Source of the DNA: Diphasiastrum complanatum
Lineage: Eukaryota > Streptophyta > Lycopodiopsida > Lycopodiales > Lycopodiaceae
Reading direction: 5' to 3'
DNA length: 64,000 nucleotides
Assembly (NCBI GenBank): GCA_029204225.1
Contig: CM055100.1
Span: 51,521,260-51,585,259 of the forward strand
A program made the position numbers and the translations under genes. The first letter of the stretch is position 1; every line of letters starts with the position of its first letter. A model generated the notes under the pieces. The model saw nothing but the letters and a program-made list of their open reading frames with translations. It was not told the origin of the DNA and ran no database searches. This document shows, one piece after another, positions 10,269 through 20,862 of this stretch.

Positions 10269-10542
10269 GAGTTAGAATTAAAGTAGAATCGCTGTGCTAC
10301 TGTACTGTGGGTCCTATCAGTTGATAAGGATTAGTTGGCCTCGCCACGAGGCAAGTCGACGGGACACGTGTCCCGCCAATGGCAACCTGGGTCATGCATG
10401 GGTTGCCTGAGTGAACAACTATATGTACAATGTAATTTCATTTTGAGAAATACAGTTGCTATGTGAGCTTGCTGTGGAGAGTGTTTTTTGTTTGTGTTAC
10501 TGTGTAGCATGATCTGTGTTCCTGTGCAAAGCAAATTCTAAG
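10269..10542 (+). repeat. LTR B, 5' copy
   Basis: 274 bp from GAGTTAGAAT to ATTCTAAG, with near-inverted ends, directly followed by T plus TGGTATCAGAGCC. The other copy at 37,487-37,760 has the same length and about 15 mismatches by eye, so the insertion is fairly old. It sits exactly inside LTR A3, and TGAAA is present on both outer sides (10,264-10,268 and 37,761-37,765) as a 5-bp target duplication. Confidence 0.8.
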
Positions 10543-10543
10543 T

Positions 10544-10915
10544 TGGTATCAGAGCCGTACAGAGAGTGTACACAGTACAGTGTCGTCGTTGAAGAGAGCT
10601 TCTAGAGAAGAAAAGTCTTTTAGAGTTCGGGGTTTACGGTGGGCTGGAGACAAAAAGTGAAGCACTGGTGTATGATTTCTAGCATACAGAGGTTTGCTAG
10701 GTGTGAAACCGTGTGAGGATTCATTGACAAGGCCTATCAATTGGAGAAACGGAATTCTAAAAATTCCGTAAAGTAGCTGCTTGGTGTTTGCAATCGGTGT
10801 GCATCCGAAAGGACACCGTTTGACAAACAGTATGAAGTATCAGATTCCTTGCTGTAGGGTGACCTCAGAGCAAGAGGAGTTGCTTGTTGAAGAGCTATAC
10901 AAAGGCTACTATATC
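10544..10915 (+). other. Element B primer-binding site and leader
   Basis: TGGTATCAGAGCC (initiator Met tRNA primer site) starts at 10,544, followed by untranslated leader without an open frame. It is cut at 10,915 by the LTR of C1. Confidence 0.6.
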
Positions 10916-11565
10916 TGTGAAAGATTTCAGATCCTTAAGATCCAATCTACTTGAATGATCTTTGGTTAGAAAGAGAAATACACTACCAATCTCACCAATG
11001 TAGAAAAATCAGCATCTACACACAATTTGAGATGCAAACACTAATAGAACTTGATCAAACTTGAATGAAATGAGTATGTATTGTTGCCGTCCATACAAAA
11101 CCAGCAAGCTACTGTATTTCACACGTGTGGATCCAAAATTAGCAAATATAGATCATTCTACACATAGAATTGCAAGCAATCACCAAGATAGTGCACCAAT
11201 GGATAGTAGAACCCAAGAGAACCATGTATAAGCATGAAATGAAATAGAGAAGAGAGAAGATCACTCTCTCCACGAGTTACATCCTTTTATAGCAGGTCCA
11301 AACCCTATTTGGCCACTTGGCTTTCCCACCAAAATGCTAACCCTACTAATTTTGGGTCTAGATTCAATGTACCCAACTTATTCAAATTGAATCTACTCAA
11401 ACTCGCATTCTATCTTTCCCACACTATCAGAAAGTGTTTATTCAAATGAAATTTAGACTAATGAACTTTGAAAAGTCAACCTCTAAGTCTAAAACAAGTT
11501 TTGGCCTCAATATGCCAAATATGAAAATATTGCAAAATGTGATGAAACTAGTTGAATCTTTCACA
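10916..11565 (-). repeat. LTR C, 3' LTR of copia C1
   Basis: 650 bp, TGTGAAAGATT...AATCTTTCACA on the minus strand. It matches 20,213-20,862 and 53,401-54,049. On the minus strand it is preceded by the purine tract GAAGAGGGAG, as expected for a 3' LTR. It holds a TATAAAAGG box. Confidence 0.85.
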
Positions 11566-12085
11566 CTCCCTCTTCAACTAGTTTTAGCATAGACTTTGAT
11601 TATACTCCAAGTGAAGTCCTATGCTTCATGAACAAGTCTTTTCCCAATGCTTTGGTGAAGATATCAGCTACACATTCTCTTGAAGACACATGTTGAAGCT
11701 CCACCTCCTTTGCAATGACTCGCTCCCTCACAAAATGATATTGTATCTCAATATGCTTGCTCCTAGCATGAAAGATAGGATTGGATGTCATTCTTTGGGC
11801 TGATTGATTGTCACAAAAGATGATTGGTCTCTCTGAAAAATCCATCAAGTGAAGATCCTTGATCATCCTCTTGATCCATATCATCTCCTTTGTGCAATGT
11901 GTAAGAGCTTTGTACTCAGCCTCACTAGATGACAATGAGATAGTGGCTTCTTTCTTTGACATCCATGATATAGCTCCATCACCTATGAAAATACACTAAG
12001 AACTAATGGATTTCCTATCCATTACATCTCCAGCATAGTCCGAATCTGAAAATCCAATAAAATTAGGTGATGATCCTGCATACAG
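11566..12085 (-). pseudogene. C1 RNase H segment
   Basis: The minus strand reads GFSDSDYAGDVMDRKS, then ATISLSSSEAEYKAL, then RSKHIEIQYHFVRE and ECVADIFTKALGKD, the standard C-terminal RNase H of Ty1/copia Pol. A TAG interrupts after KSISS. C2 and C3 lack the first half of this block, so C1 keeps the least deleted RNase H of the family. On the minus strand it follows the foreign segment directly. Confidence 0.8.
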
Positions 12086-12149
12086 TATGCCAAAATCTCG
12101 AGTTCCAAGTACCTCAAAACTCGCTTTCCTAGCTTCCAATGCTCCTAGC

Positions 12150-13045
12150 ATAGTTTTTGCCGATAGAACTTTGATCCATCATAAGAATGATCTTCTTCCT
12201 AAGAATAGACCTCCTTTCAATGATCATGTAATACTCAAAATAGAAACAACCATAATTGATATAGAGAATAGTGTCCACTTGAGATGCTTCACTATTTCTT
12301 ACATCAATTTTACATGTAAAAATGTGACTAGAACATGAAGAACCAAATAGAATGTAAATGAGATTATTCCACCATGCTTCCAGCTCTGAACTCTCTAGAA
12401 AAATATAGCAAACAAACAATAAATGTCAGTGATCAACTTCTGCTTGCATGTCTCCTCCTCCTTTGTCCTTTGTTGCCTTGTATACACCATGATACTCCGT
12501 GAATGAGCCTCCATCTTCATCTTGCCTCAAGATACCATCATACCTTGATGACTTGACCATGAATGAGCTACATAATGAGCCTCAAATAGTTTCATTTCCA
12601 TCAGCAAAATCAGCCAAGAATGCTAGTACAAATCCAACATCAAAACAATGCTCATCAATGTAGCTAGTTTTACCATATCTTGACAATTTGCACACATCCA
12701 CATGAAATTGCTCAAACATGAGATAGAAAAAGTAAAGTAAACTTAAACAACACTTCCTTGCTGCTCCTTTGACCTTACTTGAGTCTTCAATATGCTGCAA
12801 AACTAGATCCATAACATCTTTGCCAATTACCTCTCCTTTGATGCTCTTGACTACTTCCAAATTGCCAACTTCCCTTTTGACTAGTTGAAGTGCTTTGAGA
12901 TCAACTTCTTGATCTTCAACTTGATCATCAAAGTCATTGAGCAAACTTTGTTTTCTAGATCAAATACTTGATTTTACAGCAAGATAACATCCATCCACTT
13001 GCATAGCTCCATCTACACAACAAGATCCTCCAAAAGATGTTCCAC
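12150..13045 (-). pseudogene. C1 copy of the foreign segment that replaces reverse transcriptase
   Basis: Between the RT start (LEYRSLMKSGT) and RNase H there is no RT core. A roughly 0.9-kb segment reads FNDFDDQVEDQEVDLKALQ, KGEVIGKDVMDLVLQHIEDS, KLSRYGKTSYIDEHCFD and VGFVLAFLADFADGNE. The same segment is in C2 and C3 at the same junction. I recognise no retrotransposon domain and no known family. It may be a captured host gene piece; this is inference from its position and its open frames. Confidence 0.6.
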
Positions 13046-13784
13046 TCTTCATAAGAGATCAATACTCAAGATCCATTGCTTGGATCCAGTCCTCTTCTTT
13101 CCTTTCTTGATCTACACTTGTAGGCTCATCCAAAGAGGTTAGGAATGCAACATAATTTTCAGAAACTACTTGCTTACCCTTTTGATCATATGTGAGCCTT
13201 GAAGGTACTTGTCTTTCTTTTGATGTTCTCCTTGGCTTTTGACTTGATTAAGGTCCATCATTACCACCATCCAAAGTAAGATCCTTCTCATCAACATCAA
13301 GAATGTTAGATCCATCCACTCTACCATCAATCATGCTTGAAGACACCATTGGAATGTTCCCCTCATCAAAAATTACATCTCTACCAACAATCACTTTGTT
13401 AGTAGAAGGAATGTAAACCTTGTAGGATTTACTCACCTCACTATATCCAACAAAAATACCTCTTCTTGAAGATGGACCCTCCTTGGTCCTATCATCAAGA
13501 GTAATGTTGACATAGCATGTGCATCCATAGGTTCTTAGAAAGGTGACACTCTGCCTCCTCTTAAATAGCATCTCAAAAGGTGTCCTTCCATCCAAAATAG
13601 CACTCGGCCACCTATTGCACAAGAAATTGGCACACAACAAAGCTTGATCCCAAAAATTCTTCCTTTCAGCCACTCCATTTTGTTGTGGGGTCCTTGATGT
13701 ATACTCCCTCTTGATCTCATGCTCATCACAAAAATCCTTGAGCTTGTTAGATATATACTCACCACCTGCTCCCTTGCAACACAT
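13046..13784 (-). pseudogene. C1 integrase C-terminal half and start of RT
   Basis: The minus strand reads GGEYISNKLKDFCDEH, TPQQNGVAERKN, FWDQALLCANFLCNRW, then TFLRTYGCTCYVNI, RGIFVGYSEVSKSYKVY and VIVGRDVIFDEG. This is copia integrase core end and C-terminal domain. Compared with C2 it has lost the zinc-finger region and first catalytic Asp region (junction near 13,785), and about 20 residues between ERKN and FWDQ. It ends with a stretch matching the RT N-terminus. Confidence 0.8.
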
Positions 13785-13785
13785 C

Positions 13786-14105
13786 CAACTTGGTTAGCAA
13801 TAACACAAGCATCAAGTTTGAACAACTTCCCTTGCCTTTTACCTTTTCCAATCAAGACATCCTTCCTTTTAATCAAACAAGCATCTCCATCAAACTCCAC
13901 CTTGAGGCCCTTACTTAGCATTTGACTCACACTAAGCAAATTCTTGGTAATAGATGGAATAAACAAGACATCCTCCAAATGAACATTCCTATTTGTAGAG
14001 AGAGAAATAGGAATTGTGCCAATCCCTTTGATTGCACACTCACCATCATCGGCTGTGTAGATCACCCTCTTGTCATCTCCATATGCCGACAAAGAAGTGA
14101 AGTAC
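13786..14105 (-). pseudogene. C1 protease region
   Basis: The minus strand reads SLSAYGDDKRVIYTADDGEC, VHLEDVLFIPSITKNLLSVS and LKVEFDGDACLIKRKDVLIG, the copia protease and pre-integrase linker downstream of the catalytic DSGA, which is encoded at the end of the gag frame. The frame is separated from gag by a single TAA after MTFH, at the same place as in C2. Confidence 0.75.
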
Positions 14106-14107
14106 TC

Positions 14108-15055
14108 TTAGTGAAAGGTCATGTGTGAACTTGCTCCACTATCAATCCACCAAGGATCTAGATCTCCATCATTAGCAAGCATACATGAAGACATCACAAA
14201 AGCATCATCATTTGCATCTTGAACATCCAAACCATCCTCATCAAGAGTAAGATTACCTTGCTTGTCTCCTTGATCTCTCTTCTTCTTGTAGCACTCACTT
14301 GCAAAGTGTCCTTTGATGCCACAATAGAAGCACTTGAGCTTTGATCTATCCTTCTTTTTGCCACTTGAAGAGGCATCCATTTGATCTTGCCCTTTAGACC
14401 ACATTCTTTTGGTTTTGCCCTTGAATTTGCCCTTTGTGAACATAGCATCCTCTTGAAGTGTCGATGTAGATCCACCTCTTGCTTGAAGCCTATATTCCTC
14501 ATTGATCAAGATCTCTTGAAGATCCATCAAACTTGGCAAAGTCTTTTGAATAGCAATACTTTGAACAATGTTAGCATGAGAATCCAACAAGCCATTAAGA
14601 ATCACTTGAATAAGCTCTCCTTCCTTAATGCTTTCATCTATGAAAGCTAACTCATCATTCAATGCTTTCATTCTCAAAACAAAAGTACTTGGACTTTCTT
14701 CATTCTTTTGCAAACAAGAAAAGATTTGCCTTCTTAGAGTCAACACTTTAGAAGTAGACTTGGATTCATAAAGCTTATTCAATGAATTCCAAGCTTCCAA
14801 AGATGATGTGCACTTACCAACTTCCTTGAGAAGTTCATTGGTAACATTCATCTTTATCATGTGTGGAGCCTTCTTGGCCCTCTTGTCATACCTCAATTGA
14901 TCTTGTTGTGTTTTTGGTCTCTCCTCCAAACCTACAACAATATCCAAAACATCATTCATCTTAAGAAGTGACTCCATCCTCACTTTCCATAATGAATAGT
15001 TACTTGAGGTAAGCCTATCATTGGCTTCCAACATGACTCCAATTGAGGTTGCCAT
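14108..15055 (-). CDS. gag: C1 Gag with protease N-terminus
   Basis: 315 aa from MATSIGVMLEANDRLTSSNY. It has the copia Gag fold region with SLWKVRMESLL and a CCHC zinc knuckle CFYCGIKGHFASEC near residue 240. It ends with WWIDSGASSHMTFH, where DSGA is the aspartic-protease active site, then a stop. From about residue 106 to the end I see no difference from the C2 protein, far less divergence than in the N-terminal third. It would form the particle and bind RNA. The frame is intact, but the element lacks RT. Confidence 0.85.
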   Translation of the reverse strand: MATSIGVMLEANDRLTSSNYSLWKVRMESLLKMNDVLDIVVGLEERPKTQQDQLRYDKRAKKAPHMIKMNVTNELLKEVGKCTSSLEAWNSLNKLYESKSTSKVLTLRRQIFSCLQKNEESPSTFVLRMKALNDELAFIDESIKEGELIQVILNGLLDSHANIVQSIAIQKTLPSLMDLQEILINEEYRLQARGGSTSTLQEDAMFTKGKFKGKTKRMWSKGQDQMDASSSGKKKDRSKLKCFYCGIKGHFASECYKKKRDQGDKQGNLTLDEDGLDVQDANDDAFVMSSCMLANDGDLDPWWIDSGASSHMTFH

Positions 15056-15640
15056 GTAGGAATGATCTGATCTTCTCTTTCAACCTGCTTCAATGCACAA
15101 AGCACTCCTTTGAACAACAACAAATGCTTTTAAAAGAAATCACCAAGATTTGAAACTATCTCACAAATTCTCTTCCAGCACTTATCCAAGATGATCAACA
15201 CATAGAATCATGGAATCTTGATCAACCTATGATCTATCCTCAATCTAATGACTTCTGCCACTTCCTAAGATTGAAACACACTCAAATGAAGTCCAGCAAC
15301 CTCACTTTCTAGAGATCCAATCAAAAATAGGGTTATGACAAAATCACAAAAAATTGACTATTCCAAATCTACATGCAAATGCTGAAAATTTGATATGCAA
15401 TCTATAAGCCACCACTTAGGCTGAACCAATGATCCAAAAATCGGCCAAATCCAGTATGTGAATTCAAAAATTGGAATTGAACAAGTATATTGATCTATTT
15501 AGTGTTTTGATCTACAAAAGATCTAATCTACAAAAGCAAAAAATCCGATTTTGGTGTAGAATCCGACTCTAGCATGCTCTAGAGTTGATATCTTCACCAA
15601 ATCATTAATAGATCTGATTTTCTCCTTCATAACCTGAAAT
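15056..15640 (-). other. C1 leader
   Basis: Untranslated leader of C1, the inverse of 16,103-16,686. It ends at 15,640, just downstream of where the primer-binding site should be; the 5' LTR of C1 is absent and C2 LTR sequence starts instead. Confidence 0.65.
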
Positions 15641-15855
15641 CCACATGTGTGAAATACAGTAGTTTGCTGGTTTTGTATGGACAACAACAGTACTTTTTCA
15701 TTTCATTCAAGTTTGATCAAGTTCTATTAATGTTTGCATCTCAAATTGTGTGTAAATGCTGAATTTTCTACATTGGTGAAATTGGTGGTGTATTTCTCTT
15801 TCTAACCAAAGATCATTCAAGTAGATTGGATCTTAAGGATATGAAATCTTTCACA
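15641..15855 (+). repeat. LTR C fragment (3' third), 5' side of C2
   Basis: Matches the end of LTR C from CCACACGTGTGAAATAC (written CCACATGTGTG here) to AATCTTTCACA at 15,855, followed by TGGTATCAGAACC at 15,856. The first two thirds of the LTR are missing where C1 and C2 abut head to head. Confidence 0.75.
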
Positions 15856-16102
15856 TGGTATCAGAACCATGGTTGTGGGTGTGGTCTAGGCAGGCGGTAG
15901 CTAAAAAGGGCTCTGCCTTGAGGGGGAGTGTTAGAAAGTGTCAAGGCTATAGCCCTTGCACAACACTCTTGGAACACAAATGGAAGGGTAGCTCAGTGGT
16001 AGAGCACCCCACCGGAATGGGGGGGGGGGGGGGGGGGGGGGGGGGGGTCCTAGGTTCAATTCCTAGCCCGACCACACACACCAAGTGTAAAAACTTTTTA
16101 CA
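15856..16102 (+). mobile_element. Internal region plus LTR of a small (TRIM-like) element, between two primer sites
   Basis: After LTR C and TGGTATCAGAACC comes a roughly 60-bp non-coding stretch that ends in the purine tract GAGGGGGAG. A 174-bp LTR-like unit follows (15,929-16,102, TGTTAGAAAG...CTTTTTACA), then TGGTATCAGAGC and the C2 leader. This is the internal-plus-LTR part of a miniature element spliced into C2 exactly at the primer-binding site. The LTR contains a tRNA-like sequence. Confidence 0.6.
15982..16075 (+). repeat. tRNA-like sequence inside the small LTR
   Basis: Box A-like TAGCTCAGTGGTAGAGC with a GCTC/GAGC D-stem; CCCCA/TGGGG anticodon-like stem; a G29 run at 16,019-16,047 where a variable loop would be; box B-like GGTTCAATTCC in a CTAGG/CCTAG T-stem; then CCCGACCA. 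The acceptor halves GGAAGGG and CCCGACC pair only in part. It is tRNA-derived (pol III promoter type), not a functional tRNA because of the G-run. Confidence 0.6.
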
Positions 16103-16686
16103 TGGTATCAGAGCTTCTGTTTCAGGTTATGAAGGAGGAAATCAGATCTATCAATGATTTGGTGAAGATATCAAGTCTAGAGAATGCTAGAGAGGATTCT
16201 ACACCAAAATCGGATTCTTTGCTTTTGTAGATTGGATCTTGTGTAGATCAAAACACTAAATAGGTCAATATACTTGTTCAATTCCGATTTCTGAATTCAC
16301 ATACCAGATTTGGCCGATTTTTGGATCATTGGTTCAGCCTAAGTGGTGGCTTATAGATTGCATATCAAATTTTCAGCATTTGCATGTAGATTTGGAATAG
16401 TCAATTTTTTATGATTTTGTCAAAACCCTAATTTTGATTGGATCTCTAGATAGTGAGGTTGCTGGACTTCATTTGAGTGTGTTCCAATCTTAGGAAGTGG
16501 CCAAAGTCATTAGATTGAGGATAGATCATAGGTTGATCAAGATTCCATGATTCTATGTGAGTGCTAGAAGAGAATTTGTGAGATAGTTTCAAATCTTGGT
16601 GATTTCTTTTGAAAGCATTTGTTGTTGTTCAAAGGAGTGCTTTGTGCATTGAAGCAGGTTGAAAGAGAAGATCGGGTCATTGCTAC
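16103..16686 (+). other. C2 primer-binding site and leader
   Basis: TGGTATCAGAGC at 16,103, then the family C leader (TTCAGGTTATGAAGGAGG...) to the gag ATG. The same leader is seen at 49,629. Confidence 0.7.
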
Positions 16687-17625
16687 ATGGCAACCTCAAT
16701 TGGAGTCATGTTGGAAGCCAATGATAGGCTTACCTCAAGTAGCTATTCATTGTGGAAAGTGAGGATGGAGTCACTTCTTGAGATGAATGATGTTTTGGAT
16801 ATTGTTGTAGATTTGGAGGAGAGACCAACAACACAACAAGATCAATTGAGGTATGACAAGAGGGCCAAGAAGGCTCTACACATGATAAAGATTAATGTTA
16901 CCAACAAGGAAGTTGGTAAGTGCACATCATCTTTGGAAGCTTGGAATTCATTGAAGAAGCTTTATGAATACAAGTCTACTTCTAGAGTGTTGACTCTAAG
17001 AAGGCAAATCTTTTCTTGTTTGCAAAAGAATGAAGAAAGTCCAAGTACTTTTGTTTTGAGAATGAAAGCATTGAATGATGAATTAGCTTTCATAGATGAA
17101 AGCATTAAGGAAGGAGAGCTTATTCAAGTGATTCTTAATGGCTTGTTGGATTCTCATGCTAACATTGTTCAAAGTATTGCTATTCAAAAGACTTTGCCAA
17201 GTTTGATGGATCTTCAAGAGATCTTGATCAATGAGGAATATAGGCTTCAAGCAAGAGGTGGATCTACATCGACACTTCAAGAGGATGCTATGTTCACAAA
17301 GGGCAAATTCAAGGGCAAAACCAAAAGAATGTGGTCTAAAGGGCAAGATCAAATGGATGCCTCTTCAAGTGGCAAAAAGAAGGATAGATCAAAGCTCAAG
17401 TGCTTCTATTGTGGCATCAAAGGACACTTTGCAAGTGAGTGCTACAAGAAGAAGAGAGATCAAGGAGACAAGCAAGGTAATCTTACTCTTGATGAGGATG
17501 GTTTGGATGTTCAAGATGCAAATGATGATGCTTTTGTGATGTCTTCATGTATGCTTGCTAATGATGGAGATCTAGATCCTTGGTGGATTGATAGTGGAGC
17601 AAGTTCACACATGACCTTTCACTAA
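16687..17625 (+). CDS. gag: C2 Gag with protease N-terminus
   Basis: 312 aa, MATSIGVMLEANDRLTSSSY to WWIDSGASSHMTFH, then TAA. The CCHC knuckle is CFYCGIKGHFASEC. Compared with C1 it lacks a few residues in the VTNELLKEV region and differs at scattered N-terminal sites, but looks identical over the last two thirds. Retrotransposon capsid/nucleocapsid function by family. DSGA at the end is the protease active site; the rest of the protease lies past the TAA. Confidence 0.85.
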   Translation: MATSIGVMLEANDRLTSSSYSLWKVRMESLLEMNDVLDIVVDLEERPTTQQDQLRYDKRAKKALHMIKINVTNKEVGKCTSSLEAWNSLKKLYEYKSTSRVLTLRRQIFSCLQKNEESPSTFVLRMKALNDELAFIDESIKEGELIQVILNGLLDSHANIVQSIAIQKTLPSLMDLQEILINEEYRLQARGGSTSTLQEDAMFTKGKFKGKTKRMWSKGQDQMDASSSGKKKDRSKLKCFYCGIKGHFASECYKKKRDQGDKQGNLTLDEDGLDVQDANDDAFVMSSCMLANDGDLDPWWIDSGASSHMTFH

Positions 17626-17640
17626 GATTACTTCACTTCT

Positions 17641-19114
17641 TTGTCGGCATATGGAGATGACAAGAGGGTGATCTACACGGCCGATGATGGTGAGTGTGCA
17701 ATCAAAGGGATTGGCACAATTCCTATTTCTCTCTCTACAAATAGGAATGTTCATTTGGAGGATGTCTTGTTTATTCCATCTATTACCAAGAATTTGCTTA
17801 GTGTGAGTCAAATGCTAAGTAAGGGCCTCAAGGTGGAGTTTGATGGAGATGCTTGTTTGATCAAAAGGAAGGATGTCTTGATTGGAAAAGGTAAAAGACA
17901 AGGGAGGTTGTTCAAACTTGATGCTTGTGTTATTGCTAACCAAGTTGGATGTGTTGCAAGGGAGCAAATTTCTATTCAAGTCATTGGAGGTAATGGCAAG
18001 GAAGAAGGTTGTGATTGGTCTTCCAAGTTCCTTAAGTAATGACAAGCATGTTTGTGAGTCTTGTGCTTTGTCTAAGTCGCATAGACTACCTTATACTAGA
18101 TCTATTTCTATATCTTCAAAGCCTTTTCAACTTGTACATTCAGATATTCATGGATTTACTACAATTAGCAATAGTGGAACTAAGATGTATGTAACATTCA
18201 TTGATGATTCTAGTAGATTTTGTTGGATCTATCTACTAAAGAGCAAGGATGAAGTGTATGATGTCTTTGTCAAGTTCAAGAATGCAAGGGAGAACCAATT
18301 TTCCACAAAGATCAAGTGCTTGAGAGGTGACAATGGTGGTGAGTAGATATCTAACAAGTTCAAGGCCTTTTGTGATAAGCATGGGATCAAGAGGGACTAT
18401 ACAACATCAAGGACCCCACAACAAAATGGAGTGGCTGAAAGGAAGAATGGACTTTATGTGAAAGTGCTAAAGCTATGAGGTTAAGTGCTAATCTTGACAA
18501 ACCATTTTGGGATCAAGCTTTGTTGTGTGCCAATTTCTTCTGCAATAGGTGGCCGAGTGCTATTTTGGATGGAAGGACACTTTTTGAGATGCTATTCAAG
18601 AGGAGGCCGAGTGTCACCTTTCTAAGAACCTTTGGATGCACATGCTATGTGAACATTACTCTTGATGATAGGACCAAGGAGGGTCCATCTTCAAGAAGAG
18701 GTATTTTTGTTGGATATAGTGAGGTGAGTAAAGCCTACAAGGTTTACATTCCTTCTACTAACAAAGTGATTGTTGGTAGAGATGTAATCTTTGATGAGGG
18801 GAACATTCCAAAGGTGTCTTCAAGCATGATTGATGGTAAAGTGGATGGATCTAACATTCTTGATGTTGATGAGAAGGATCTTACTTTGGATGGTGGTGAT
18901 GATGGACCTTCATCAAGTCAAAAGCCAAGGAGAATATCAAGAGAAAAACAAATACCTTCAAGGCTCACATATGATCAAAAGAGTAAGCAAGTAGTTTCTG
19001 AAAATTATGTTGCTTTCCTAACCTCTTTGGATGAGCCTACAAATGTAGATCAAGCAAGGAAAGAAGAGGAGTGGATCCAAGCAATTGATCTCGAGTATCG
19101 ATCTCTTATGAAGA
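17641..19114 (+). pseudogene. C2 protease remainder, integrase and RT start
   Basis: The protease remainder (SLSAYGDDKRV..., 17,641 on) shifts frame near 17,970 into integrase: CESCALSKSHRLPY, LVHSDIHGFTTISNSGTKMY (catalytic Asp in HSD), IDDSSRFCWIYLLKSKDEVY and CLRGDNGGE followed by TAG (second Asp in RGDN). After another shift come FWDQALLCANFFCNRW, RTFGCTCYVNI and RGIFVGYSEVSKAYKVY, with the RT beginning EEEWIQAIDLEYRSLMKSGT. The domain order PR-IN-RT is that of Ty1/copia. Broken by at least two frameshifts and one stop. Confidence 0.8.
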
Positions 19115-20012
19115 GTGGAACATCGTTTGGAGGATTTTTTTTGTGTAGATGGTGCTATGCAAGTGGATGGATGTTATCTTGCTGTAAAATCAAGTATTGG
19201 ATCTGGAAAACAAAGTTTGTTCAATGACTTTGATGATCAAGTTGAAGATCAAGAAGTTGATCTCAAAGCGCTTCAACTAGTCAAAAGGGAAGTTGGCAAT
19301 TTGGAGCTAGTCAAGAGCATCAAAGGAGAGGTAATTGGCAAAGATGTTATGGATCTATTTTTTTAGCATATTGAAGACTCAAGTAAGGTCAAAGGAGCAG
19401 AAAGGAAGTTTTGTTCAAGTTTACTTTACTTTTTTTATCTCATGTTTGAGCAATTTCATGTGGATGTGTGCAAATTGTCAAGATATAGTAAAACTAGCTA
19501 CATTGGTGAGCATTGTTTTGATGTTGGATTTGTACTAGCATTCTTGGCTGATTTTGCTGATGGAAATGAAGCTATTGGAGTTTCATTATGTCACTCATTC
19601 ATGGTCAAGTCATCAAGGTATGATGGTAGCTTGAGGCAAGATGGAGATGGAAGCTCATTCATGGAGTATCATGGTGGATACAAGGCAACAAAGGACAAAG
19701 GAGGAGGAGACATGCAAGCAAAAGTTGATTACTCACATTTATTTTTTGTTTGCTGTATTTTTCCAGAGAGTTTAGAGTTGGAAGCATGGTGGAATCATCT
19801 CATTTACATTCTATTTGATTCTTCATGTTCTAGTCACATTTTTGCATGTAAAATTGATGTAAAAAATAGTGAAGCATCCCAAGTGGACACTATTCCCTAT
19901 ATCAATTATGGTTATTTCTATTTTGAGCATTACATGATCATTGAAAGAAGGTCTATTCTTTGAAAAAAGATCATTGTTATGATGGATCAAAGTTCTATGG
20001 TCAAAAACAATG
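19115..20012 (+). pseudogene. C2 copy of the foreign segment that replaces reverse transcriptase
   Basis: Open pieces read VKSSIGSGKQSLFNDFDDQV, DQEVDLKALQLVKREVGNLE, LMFEQFHVDVCKLSRY, DVGFVLAFLADFADGNEAIG and then KDKGGGDMQAKVDYSH and YGYFYFEHYMIIERRSIL. The C1, C2 and C3 versions are colinear and share both junctions, so the replacement happened once, before the copies spread. A stop at 19,365 and a frame change near 19,440 break it here. Origin unknown. Confidence 0.6.
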
Positions 20013-20212
20013 CTAGGAGCAAGCATATTGAGATACGATATCATTTTGTGAGGGAGCGAGTCATTGCAAGGAGGTGGAGCTTCAACATGTGTCTTCAAGG
20101 GAATGTGTAGCTGATATCTTCACAAAAGCATTGGGAAAAGACTTGTTCATGAAGCATAGGACTTCACTTGGAGTATTATCAAAGTCTATGCTAAAACTAG
20201 TTGAAGAGGGAG
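20013..20212 (+). pseudogene. C2 RNase H tail and polypurine tract
   Basis: Reads RSKHIEI.YHFVRERVIAK, ECVADIFTKALGKDLFMKH, the last residues of copia RNase H, ending KLVEEGV and the purine tract GAAGAGGGAG just before the LTR. Confidence 0.75.
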
Positions 20213-20862
20213 TGTGAAAGATTCAACTAGTTTCATCACATTTTGCAATATTTCCATATTTGGCATATTGAGGCCAAAACTTGTTTTAGACTTAGAGGTT
20301 GACTTTTCAAAGTTCATTAGTCTAAATTTCATTTGAATAAATAGTTTCTGAAAGTGTGGGAAAGATAGAATGCGAGTTTGAGTAGATTCAATTTGAATAA
20401 GTTGGGTACATTGAATCTAGACCCAAAATTAGTAGGGTTAGCATTTTGGTGGGAAAGCCAAGTGGCCAAATAGGGTCTGGACTTACTATAAAAGGATGTA
20501 GCTCGTGGAGAGAGTGATCTTCTCTCTTCTCTATTTCATTTCATGCTTATACATGATTCTCTTGGGTTCTACTATCCATTGGTGCACTATCTTGGTGATT
20601 GCTTGCAATTCTATGTGTAGAATGATCTATATTTGCTAATTTTGGATCCACACGTGTGAAATACAGTAGCTTGCTGGTTTTTTACGGACATCAACAGTAC
20701 ATAATCATTTCATTCAAGTTTGATCAAGTTCTATCAGTATTTGCATCTCAAATTGTGTTTAGATGCTGATTTTTCTACATTGGTGAGATTGGTAGTGTAT
20801 TTCTCTTTCTAACCAAAGATCATTCAAGTAGATTGGATCTTAAGGATCTGAAATCTTTCACA
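20213..20862 (+). repeat. LTR C, 3' LTR of C2 and apparent 5' LTR of gypsy D1
   Basis: 650 bp, TGTGAAAGATTCAACTAG to GATCTGAAATCTTTCACA; TATA box ACTATAAAAGG at about 20,487. It follows the C2 purine tract as a proper 3' LTR, yet at 20,863 it is followed by TGGTATGAGAGC and the leader of a Ty3/gypsy element. It therefore serves as the boundary of two unrelated element types. Confidence 0.85.

Noticed and set aside
13719-14650. Plus-strand frames opposite C1 gag/protease
   Set aside because: Antisense shadows; identical shadows occur opposite C2 gag.
15982-16075. A functional tRNA gene
   Set aside because: Acceptor stem pairs poorly and a G29 run replaces the variable region; only tRNA-like.
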